Below are positions 42,478 to 51,580 of a DNA stretch of 64,000 nucleotides, piece by piece. Made by a program: the position numbers and the translations under genes. The notes beneath the pieces were generated by a model. The model searched no databases, was not told where the DNA came from, and was given only the letters and a program-made list of their open reading frames with translations. This DNA is from Haliclona indistincta (lineage: Eukaryota > Porifera > Demospongiae > Haplosclerida > Chalinidae). Numbering within the stretch: position 1 is the first letter of the stretch; every line of letters begins with the position of its first letter. The stretch covers positions 17,831,752-17,895,751 of the forward strand of contig OZ024783.1 of the NCBI GenBank assembly GCA_964017065.1, given 5' to 3'.

Positions 42478-44323
42478 AAGAAATTAAAAAGATTTCTATC
42501 GAAATCAAAAGGATGTAGTGATGAAGGAATCTACCACTGGTTCACAATGTAAACCAACAAGGAACAAGCATAGAATGGTAACACGATTGACTTGCTAACA
42601 GACCATAGATCCCTACATCAGTGGCTGCTGTGGCCAGACTATAGCTAGTTAAGCTATTTACTGTTGACTGACACTTTGAATAGAATTCAGCTTGTGACAA
42701 AATATTGATCTTATGTACAGCCACTGATGTATGTACAGCCACTGATCTATGGTCTGTTAGCAAGTCAATCGTGTTACCATTCTATGCTTGTTCCTTGTTG
42801 GTTTACATTGTGAACCAGTGGTAGATTTCTTCATCACTACATCCTTTTGATTTCGATAGAAATCTTTTTAATTTCTTGTTTGTGTCCTTTTTTTCTTTTT
42901 TAGTGAAGTGCAGTTCAATATCATGCATGTACGGATAAGTCTTTGTTTCCACCATTAGTTTAGTATTCCTGTTGTTGATGGCTTTTCTTAAACTTGTAGC
43001 TAAAATTGTTAAGCTGTACGTATCAGGTCTGCCTATTCGCCTACGCATGCATTGCATACGAGCCCCGCCCACACTTGTTTGTAGACCTATACGGCGGTTA
43101 TAATTATCTGGCAAGTGCAGAATGGCGATCCTACACGAGCTTACCGTTCTTCGAAGACTCCAGACAAATGCCAGGTGTGTGTTCTCCGTGATAGTGATCC
43201 ACACGGCGCAGTGATACTTTAGCTGCTTGGTCACGTGCGCTACCCATTGCTTGGTCACGTGTGTATTGCGCAATCACAATAATGGCGTCTAACACTAAGC
43301 TGACAATGGAACACGATCGAGAAATCGCGGAACTTAGATCACCGTTACGCTAAAAACAAAGCTCAAAAGGCACATGCCAGGAGAATTTCACGACTGTTCG
43401 TGGATGTTTTGGTCTCGGCACTGCTCGCGTAAAGGCGCCTAGGCGAGTTGAAGAAAGAAAGAAGAAAGAAGAAAACGAAGATGACGAAACTCGATTTTCA
43501 CCGTTTCCAGGTTCGTCACTTTAGTAACAATTTCGAGCAATCTCCTTGCTACTGTAAGATGGGGCAACGCCAGAGAGCAGATCAAAGTGTCTGAAGACGT
43601 ATAAAATTCAACACCAGGCGAAATATCAGCGTTTGAACGCTAATACATTGTATGTAGCCGCCATCTTGTTTTCTCGTTCATCCCTACATACAGTGTTCCA
43701 CACGAAGAGAGGGAATTAATGTTAGGAATGTATGACGTCACGTCAATAGCAACAATACATTATAGCAAACAAAATGGCCGCCAAAAACCTGCTCTCTTGC
43801 AGAGTGAAGTCGCGCTTGTCGCTGTATATGCTTCTACAGACGCTAGGTGAGATCTACTTTCATGATTAATGTTTTGGCATTGCAGTCATGAAGTTTTAGA
43901 GCTTAACTACCAGTAGAACTGGAATTCCTGTCCCTAACCTTTGGCTCGTCGTGAACGGTCAACTTTTGCTCTTTGCCGCCGATGTAGTACTGATCGGGAC
44001 CAATCCTGCTGACAACAGATAAGCATCCAATGTGAAAGCATAAATGCAGCGATGACAGAGCTTAACTACCAGTAGTCCCTGAGATTCGCTCCCTAACGTG
44101 TTTTTCCAAACGGTTGCCTGTCTTTCACATTACTGTCACGTCAGTGTCATCTGACAAGAAGCCATATAAAGCACAAGATTCAGTAAGGATAGAGGATCAA
44201 AATGATACATACATCATAACTCTAGGACATATGATTCTAGAGAAATCAAGCAAACTGTCAACACACAATTATTCCTTCTCTTCGTGTGGAACACTGTAGG
44301 GAGTCATTACCGTGCCTCCCTAA
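42478..44323 (+). mobile_element. Helitron-like block (family H) with nested TA element
   Basis: Same boundaries as 26839-28884: it begins AAGAAATT after ctagctA and ends GCCTCCCTAA before Tacag. It lacks the TTAA insert and the long microsatellite of the sister, but has its own TA insertion at 43691-44296. The two copies are otherwise closely similar, so both moved or were copied fairly recently. No helicase or Rep coding was seen. Confidence 0.6.
43691..44296. mobile_element. TA-flanked transposon, CAGTGTTCCACACGAAGAG ends, 606 bp
   Basis: TA at 43689-43690 and 44297-44298. Terminal inverted repeats of at least 19 bp. The sister block has the unfilled site ccctacaTAgggagtc at 28858-28859. 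TA target and CAGTG ends fit Tc1/mariner-type MITEs. The interior shows tggccgcc and aggatagaggatca, shared with 57800-58349. No transposase. Confidence 0.82.
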
Positions 44324-44325
44324 TA

Positions 44326-44556
44326 CAGATAATGATAATCATTGTTTTTAAAACAATATTCATATTACATTATTGCAACCAAGGAGCAACTTTTATGAAC
44401 GCGTGACACCCGACCTCCCGTTAAGGTTGAAGTCGGGCCACGGCCAACTACGCGGATCATGCTAAAAATTGAATTCGGAGTTCAAGGGCATTTGCGCTCA
44501 CTCGATCGCACCATTGCAATTGGAAAAATACGAGTCAGACGTTAGCAACTACTTCA
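44326..44556. promoter_or_regulatory. Type B 5' flank of T10
   Basis: 44460-44556 aligns with the flank before T3 and T12 (cactcgatcgcaccattgca and gagtcagacgttagcaacta). No other feature. Confidence 0.45.
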
Positions 44557-46577
44557 ATGGCTCATTCCACATCATTATACGAACATGTGACATGTTCTGT
44601 TTGCCTCGAGTGCTACAAGGACCCCAGGACGCTGCCGTGTCATCATAGCTTCTGCCGAGTGTGTCTTGATAATGTTCCCGCACCGATTAGTGATGAAGAG
44701 TTCGAAGAAGCAGGACAACCGACCATCATGTGCCCGGTCTGTCGCAATTCCGTCCTTTTGCCTCCTGGTGGAGTCAACGAGCTACCTGCTGCATTTCTCA
44801 TCAATAATCTACTCGAAATTCAAAAAGCCACAACGCACGTAAACGTCCAGCTCCCTAGCCAAGCAATGTGCGACAGACACGAGCGAGTACTCGAGTTTTA
44901 TTGCAATGACTGTTGTGTGTTACTGTGCTCTGTGTGCTCTATAAAAGTACATTGCGCACATGATTGCGATCTCGCCTCTGACGTAGCCATAGCGAATAAA
45001 AAAGTGATCCAAGACCAACTTGCATTACTAAGAAGAGATGTTTCCATCGTGGACAGCATGATCGCGAATGTTGACAGCGCAAACGATAGAATGATATCTG
45101 AAGGCGACGAAATTAGAGAGGCAATCACAGATGCCGTAGAGCAACTCTACCGCCAAATCGAAGAAGAAAAGAGGAAGTTGTTGACGATGGTGGATCAGAA
45201 TATTGTGGAGAAGCTTCAAGTTCTCAAGAATCATCGCGACAAAGGTATAGCCATGATAACACAAATGAGAAGATCAGAGAGTGTTGTGGAAAGTAGACTT
45301 GACAAATACAAAGATTCCATTGAAATTATGGCAGTAAAGGATCAGTTGGTCCAACTAGTCAGTGACGCTCGATTAAAATTTGAATCAATCAAATTCACCG
45401 CACCTAACATGCTTTCCTTCCATTCGAATCCTATTCCATCCACTGAAATAGGATTCTTGTTTGAACCAGCCAAGGAGAATGCCAACCAAAATATTTCAGC
45501 TGGGAAGAAGTGTCGCTACATGCTGTACAACAGTAGAGCTGAAACAAATCCTGTCTGCCATCTTGTGCCATCGAAAAAAAAATTAAAACCAGTAGAGTGT
45601 CAAGTTGCATTATTAGAAAGCGGAAGTCATGAAATATCATTTACTCCTACCAGAGTCGGATATCATGATCTAATATTGTTTCCATTTTCTCCGATCAAGA
45701 AAACAACTGCAGCTCAGCTACTGGTCAACTCACCGTTCTTACAAGAAAATCGAAGACAGATTTCAAAGCAAATCCTTAGCAAGCCTTCCGCCATGGCCAT
45801 TACTACAACAGGTGACTTGGTTGTGTGTGAGACTGCTAATGACAGTGTCACTGTTGTTGCTGGTGATGATGGAAAAAAATAAGCTCTATTTCTTTACTAG
45901 GCGGATCTAAGAAGTGTCTTAACAAGCCTTGTTGTGTGGGTGTGGCACCTGACAACTGCATCATAGTGATCGACAGTGGTAGGCAATGCTATCGCCTCCT
46001 TAAGATACAGATGAATGGCAAATTGATTTCAGCAGCAATTTTAGCTGATAAATTAAAATTCCAGTCTCCAAATGCATTAGCTATCCATCCATGTGGAAAG
46101 GTCTTCGTAGTTGACTCCGATGCTCATTCGATACATGTATTTAATGCTGACCTAACTCTTTGTCGTGCTTTTGGCGGGAAAGGCGAGGCCCATGGCTATT
46201 TCGATCAGCCTCACAGTATAGCATTTGACTCAGCTGGTAGTGCATATGTCAGTGACTCTATGAATAATCGAATTCAGAAGTTTTCTGCATCTGAAGAAGG
46301 TTCGCTTCAGTTTGATGCTGTGTTTGGAAGTAATGAAAGGTTAGAACCAAGTTACTTGAAAAGGCCAACTGCTCTTTGTATCAGCTGTTACGGCACGATA
46401 TTTGTAACTGATGAACACAATCGTATTGCTGCTTTCGACACGCAAGGTTGCTGTCTTGGTGAAGTGCAATACAGCAAGATATCGCTAACAAAGCCATGTG
46501 CAATGGTGATTGGTAAAGATGAGTCTCATCTGAGTGTGTTGGATAGTTATGTTGAAGCACTATACATAATACAGTGA
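44557..46577 (+). pseudogene. T10: type B TRIM-NHL copy with a single -1 lesion at A7
   Basis: The frame is intact from MAHSTSLYEHV through RING, B-box, coiled coil and filamin to residue 441, where one missing T gives gga-aaa-aaa-taa at 45871-45882. From 45936 to 46577 the NHL repeats continue open in the shifted frame. This is the only lesion. The bases A-AAA-AAA are in the phase of a classical -1 slippery heptamer, and slippage there would restore the whole protein of about 673 residues. Simple loss of function is the default view. T6 shares the same deletion. Minor changes are CNDCCVLLC and VHCAHDC in the B-box, with all ligands present. Confidence 0.85.
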
Positions 46578-46687
46578 TTCTGAACATGACAATAGAATAG
46601 CGACGTACTTATAACTTTACGTGTGTATAGAGTCTGGACTGGAGAAGTCTCACTGCAGTAAGACCTCAAAATTAGTCTCGATTGTTA

Positions 46688-46790
46688 TTAGGATCTCAGG
46701 ACGCTGCCGTCTCATCATAGCTTCTGTAAAGTGTGTCTTGAGCAAAATCCAGCAGAGCAGGAATCAGAGGAACTGAGAACCATGTGTTCT
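46688..46790 (+). pseudogene. Type C TRIM remnant 3
   Basis: About 100 bp: ggacgctgccgtctcatcat through gcaaaatccagcagagcagg. One zinc-ligand codon is changed (cgt-ctc for cgt-gtc). The type C flank and the first RING half are missing here. Confidence 0.65.
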
Positions 46791-47115
46791 TATAATTTTT
46801 ATTATTATTTGTACTGAATCGAGGTAGTAATAGTCCTACGTAGATTATATGATCAATACCGACTTTACAATGAAGATTTGATGTTATGTAGCTGACAATT
46901 GATGTTTATCGATAGACAAGCAAAGTGCATGCTGGAGCACGCCTGTAAAAATACAAGTGTACAGAAAATAAAGCTACTTGCAAAGTTATGAATCTCACTA
47001 AATTGGTGCACTGCCACCTTAATAATTAATATTCCAAATTTGTGCCAAAGTTACTTTGTGCTTGTCTGTTCATGAAATAGAAGATTTGAAGAAGTTGAAT
47101 CAAATCTGTCTCATA

Positions 47116-47909
47116 TTAAGGTGACGGGTAACAGTTCGCCTAATTAATATTCACAAAAAGGTTTTTATGCACTGTGCAAAATATGAACACGCTAGAGCAC
47201 TGTGAAGGCCATCAATGAAGACGCTAAACACTGTTCTTTCTCTCTTGAGCTATATTCAACGCTGGGTACTACGCAACTCGGCGACAGCAGGCAAAATTGG
47301 AGAGATAGTAAACTGCAAAACGGCGCGCCACTTTTCGCGCGCGCTGTAACAGTGTCGCTACAGAGTCCATCGTCTATTGATGGGTTAGCATCCTCCGGAG
47401 GGCAGTAGACTATTAACTTGGACGTCTGGGCGACTGGCTCTGAGTAAAACGCAAAATAGTCTTGAAACGCTCACCGTCGCCATTTTAAAGCCTTTCCACG
47501 ACATTTCTACCCATAACTTACAAACAAACAAACTCTCAGCCAAGTAAATAGTCTACTGCCCTTCGGAGGATGCTAACCCATCAGTAGACGATGGACTCTA
47601 TAGCGACACTGTTACAGCGCGCGCGAAAAGTGGCACGCCGTTTTGCAGTTTACTATTTCTCCAATTGTGCCGGCTGTCACCGAGTTGCGTAGTACCCAGC
47701 GTTGAATATAGCTCAAGAGAGAAAGAACAGTGCTTAGCGTCTTCATTTATGGCCTTCACAGCGCTCTAGCGTTTTCATATTTTGCACATAGCCTCGTCCC
47801 CAGGCTGCTAAAAGACTTTCCTAAGAAATTGGCCTGGGGACGAGGCTAATTTTGCACAGTGCATAAAAACATTTTTGTGAATATTAATTAGGCGAACTGT
47901 TACCCTTAA
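47116..47909. mobile_element. Long fold-back transposon flanked by TTAA
   Basis: TTAA at 47116-47119 and 47906-47909. Arms of about 305 bp (47120-47425) and 360 bp (47541-47905, including a 70-bp nested insertion) are reverse complements, with few differences; the loop is about 115 bp. The left end is ggtgacgggtaacagttcgcc; the right end lacks the outer gtcacc. No coding capacity is recognised. A half copy opens the window at 1-276. Confidence 0.75.
47789..47848. mobile_element. 60-bp miniature transposon with 17-bp perfect TIRs
   Basis: Ends tagcctcgtccccaggc and its exact reverse complement enclose only 26 bp. A 10-bp direct repeat, attttgcaca (47779-47788 and 47849-47858), flanks it. The opposite arm of the host fold-back (about 47203-47213) and the copy at about 211-221 lack it, which proves insertion. 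The TSD length would fit a Mutator-like transposase acting in trans. Confidence 0.85.
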
Positions 47910-47934
47910 CAATGGGATATTAAAAACATACGAC

Positions 47935-48636
47935 ATTATTAAAAGTGGATTTTGTGGAGTTTGTTTAGTTTAGTTTCCACATAATTGCACATAGCCATAA
48001 TTCACTCATGTATTCCATTTGAAAGCACAATAATAACCGCTACATGTACATGGCTGATTTCTTTTACTCACTACGAAAATTAATCTGTAGTAACACATGA
48101 TCCGTTAAAACAACAATACTATTATAATTTTTTGCTGTATGTAACATGATAGCTAAGTATACTTATAGTAATGCGATTATACGTACATCATAATACTATA
48201 ATATCTATGACCACAATGATTGTAATCTACATGCACAACTATACATGGTTCCAAAAGTAATAATTGCGCGAGCGTCACGCTGGGCTACGTCACCAGCCAC
48301 GCCTAACTTGGTGGACAGAAGAGTGTATGGGAAATCGGCTTTGACTACCGTTGAGTGATTATGTTGCATCTCTGGAGCCACAACCGAAACGGAGGTACGT
48401 AATCAGAGAATCTTGCTTTTGTTCCGACAGAGCCGTTTTTGACACGATTGGCCCGTGCAATCATACACACAGCAACTCGTCACCACGGTTAGGTCTGTAT
48501 TGTAAAATTGACAGCTTGCCCCCCAAACCTAGGCGTAACTTACACGTGAATGACGTACCGCCCAATTTGCTGGTTGAGTTAATACGTAGGTCAATAACTA
48601 CTTTTCAAACCCTTATAATGTTTTGTGGTATAGACA
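47935..48636. promoter_or_regulatory. Type A upstream region of T11
   Basis: Homologous to 17000-17599 and to 32210-32397 plus 33337-33762. The conserved block ttgcatctctggagccacaa is at 48363. A segment at about 48520-48570 (cccccaaacctaggcgtaac) is unique here. TA insertion site empty. Confidence 0.5.
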
Positions 48637-50721
48637 ATGTCTCGTCCAGCATCCGCTCTGTACGATCAGTTGACCTGTTCAGTTTGCCTTCAACGCTATA
48701 AAGATCCCAGAACTTTGCCGTGTCACCATAGCTTCTGCCGAGTATGTCTAGAGCGGGTTTCAGTATTGGAACAGGATGAGGCGGAACCTGAAAGCGGAGT
48801 AGAGCAGCACGAGGCCGCTACACCAGAACAGCAAGCAACTGCTATTGAAATAAAATGTCCGTGCTGTCGCAAATCTGTTGTGCTACCTCCTAATGGAGTC
48901 AACGAGCTACCCGCTGCATTCCTCATCAACAACCTCCTCGAGGTGCAGATGGCAGCTGAGTACGAGACTGTCCAGATTACTGAACAAGTCTCCGCCATTT
49001 CTCGCTGTGAGGAACATGAGCGAATTTTAGAGTTTTACTGCAACGACTGTGGCATATTGGTGTGTTCAGTATGTGCTATAAAAGGTCATCGTAATCACGA
49101 TTGCGATCTTGCTGCTGATGTAGCCAAAGACAGCAAGAAAGTGGTCGAGGATCAGCTTGCTTTACTGAGAAAAGATGTGACACACGTGGACGGTATGATC
49201 GCGCACTTAGAAAGTGCAAAGGAAAGGGTGATATTTGAAGGCGAAAAAACCAAAAAGGCGATCACAGACGCTGTGGAGCTACTTCATCGCCATGTCGAAG
49301 ACGGAAAGACGAAGTTGGTGACAACTGTGAATCAGAATATTGAAGAGAAGCTGAAACCACTGGAGGATCAATGCGAGAAGGGTTTGGCCATTATAACGCA
49401 AATGAGGAACTCCGAGAGCGTCGTGGAGGGTCGTCTAGAGAAGTTGAAGGATTCCATAGAAATCATGGCGTTAAAAGATGAGATAATGCAACTAATCAGT
49501 AAAGTGCGTGTAAGCCGTGAATCCATCAAGTTTACTGTTCCATACACGATTTCCTTTTCCTCAAACCCCAGTCCTAGCAATGAAATAGGATTGTTGTTTG
49601 AACCTGCAGAAAACGATGCCACTAAAGATGTTTTCGTGGGGAGAGAGTGTCGCTACTTACTGTACCTTCCCGAGACTGAAGCAAATTTGGTCTGCCATCT
49701 TGTGCCTTTTAATAAAACTTTAAAGTCATCCGAGTGTCAAATCAGATGTTTAGAAAATGGCAAACACAAAGTGTCGTTCACTCCTAACAGAGTCGGTAGT
49801 CATGATCTAGTCATGTTTCCACATCTACCAATCAAGAAAACGACTATTGCTCATTTTTATGTCAACTCACCGTTATTGGTAGGTATTATAATTCGTACAC
49901 CAATTTCGAAGCAGACCATAAGAAAACCTTCCGCAATGTCTATTACCGAAGAAGGTGACTTGATTGTGTGTGACGCTGCTAGTGACAGTATTACTGCTTA
50001 TGCATCTAACGATGGGAAAAAATTGAGCACGTTTTATTCACTGGGTGGAACTAAGAAGAAGTGTCTTAACAAGCCTTGTTGTGTGGGTGTGACACCTGAT
50101 AACTGCCTCATAGTGGTTGACAGTGGTAAGCAATGCTATCGTCTCCTCAAGGTGAAGATGGATGGAAAGTTGATTGCAACAGTTCATTTAGCTGACAAAT
50201 TGCAACTCTTTTCTCCTAATGCACTGGCTGTACATCCAAGTGGAGAGATCTTTATTGTTGATTCCGTTGCTCATTCGATACTTGTTCTTACTTCAAATCT
50301 TAATTTTTGTCGTACTTTTGGTGGCAAAGGCAAGGCCCATGGCTATTTCGATCAGCCTCACAGTATAGCATTTGACTCAGCTGGTAGTGCTTATGTCAGT
50401 GACTCTATGAACAATCGGATTCAGAAGTTTTCGGCATCAGGAATGCTACAAGTTGATGCTTCATTTGTGATCGGAAATGGTTCTGAGATTAGTCAGTTAA
50501 AACGACCAACTGCCCTTTGTATCAGCTCATACGATACAATATTTGTAACTGATGAACACCATCGTATCGCTGCGTTTGATACTCGAGGTCGCTTTCTTGG
50601 TGAAATACGCTATAGTGAGGCACTATCTCCAATGAACCCATGTGCAATGGTTGTTGGTAATGACGAGTCTTACCTGAGTGTATTAGACAGTTCCACTGAG
50701 ACGCTTTTCATAATAAAATAA
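48637..50721 (+). CDS. T11: type A intronless TRIM-NHL protein, 694 aa
   Basis: Complete type A copy, closest to T5 and T7. RING and B-box ligands are present; the coiled coil and filamin are intact. NHL1 is the TIRKPSAMSITEEGD cassette, preceded by a two-residue insertion (LLVGIIIRTPISK, versus LLVGNRTPISK), with iso-coded changes at ggtattataattcg. The acidic loop reads SGVEQHEAA. The upstream site ggtatagacaATG is the uninterrupted form of the T5 promoter. Paired with intact T12, this is the only A-B dimer with both members open. Confidence 0.94.
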   Translation: MSRPASALYDQLTCSVCLQRYKDPRTLPCHHSFCRVCLERVSVLEQDEAEPESGVEQHEAATPEQQATAIEIKCPCCRKSVVLPPNGVNELPAAFLINNLLEVQMAAEYETVQITEQVSAISRCEEHERILEFYCNDCGILVCSVCAIKGHRNHDCDLAADVAKDSKKVVEDQLALLRKDVTHVDGMIAHLESAKERVIFEGEKTKKAITDAVELLHRHVEDGKTKLVTTVNQNIEEKLKPLEDQCEKGLAIITQMRNSESVVEGRLEKLKDSIEIMALKDEIMQLISKVRVSRESIKFTVPYTISFSSNPSPSNEIGLLFEPAENDATKDVFVGRECRYLLYLPETEANLVCHLVPFNKTLKSSECQIRCLENGKHKVSFTPNRVGSHDLVMFPHLPIKKTTIAHFYVNSPLLVGIIIRTPISKQTIRKPSAMSITEEGDLIVCDAASDSITAYASNDGKKLSTFYSLGGTKKKCLNKPCCVGVTPDNCLIVVDSGKQCYRLLKVKMDGKLIATVHLADKLQLFSPNALAVHPSGEIFIVDSVAHSILVLTSNLNFCRTFGGKGKAHGYFDQPHSIAFDSAGSAYVSDSMNNRIQKFSASGMLQVDASFVIGNGSEISQLKRPTALCISSYDTIFVTDEHHRIAAFDTRGRFLGEIRYSEALSPMNPCAMVVGNDESYLSVLDSSTETLFIIK

Positions 50722-51580
50722 TTAGAGTGTGTGTTATTGCAACGATTATAGTGACTGTGTGGAAATATATTATGACCAATTACATTTTATTCATATAATA
50801 CGTGTTCTTTAACCCGTTTACAATTCAAGCCATAGCCTGGGTGCATTGTGTCACGTATGATTACCACTGAAATGCTCACTGTCTGTTGTACCAGGGACGG
50901 TACAAAACCTACATAACGAACTCTGGATTTTGCTATACGAGTACATAATTATCAGCAGCCGAATAAGTGCTGCCAGTTGCCGCGCACGCGCAGCCACGAT
51001 AAAAATTGAATTCAAAGTTTAACTTCAGGGTGTTTGCGCTCACTCGATCGTACCATTAGAATTGGAAAGCTACTAGTCAGACTGACATTAGCAAATATTT
51101 TGATGGTGAGGGTAAGGACAGGATGGTGGTGTGTGTCAACCCACGAGGACATAATTATTTGACTTTCCAGGACAACCCAGGACTAAGAACTAACATAAAG
51201 CTAATAGCAACAATATAGCAACATATTTTAACTAACTCAGGACATTTTTTGGGGGTCACAAGGTGTCCGGATTAGAGAGGTACCACCACCGTGTAGTGCT
51301 ACCATATCAGGCCCACATTAATTACATGACTTGTACTACATGTGTAATGGATAATGCATTGTGACAATTGCTGTTGTTTATCGACAGAGAGATAATGTAA
51401 TCACGACTGAGTTGAGTACATGTATCAGTAGCCAATTCAAAACAATGCTGCATGTGACTGCGCGCGCCGGGCCCATGCGGCTCATGAATTCAAAGTTTGG
51501 CAAGGACGTTTGCACTCACTCGATTGCGTCATGACAATTGGAACGCTATACGTACGAGTCGGACGTTAGCAACTACTACA
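50722..51580. other. A-to-B spacer before T12
   Basis: Colinear with 13019-13984 but shorter; the ctactttagctaaacc and gtgttatag part is missing. The type B flank is at 51415-51580. No gene. Confidence 0.5.

Noticed and set aside
51497..51580. N-terminal extension of T12 by 28 residues
   Set aside because: The extra codons lie in the conserved type B 5' flank, and other B copies do not keep the frame.
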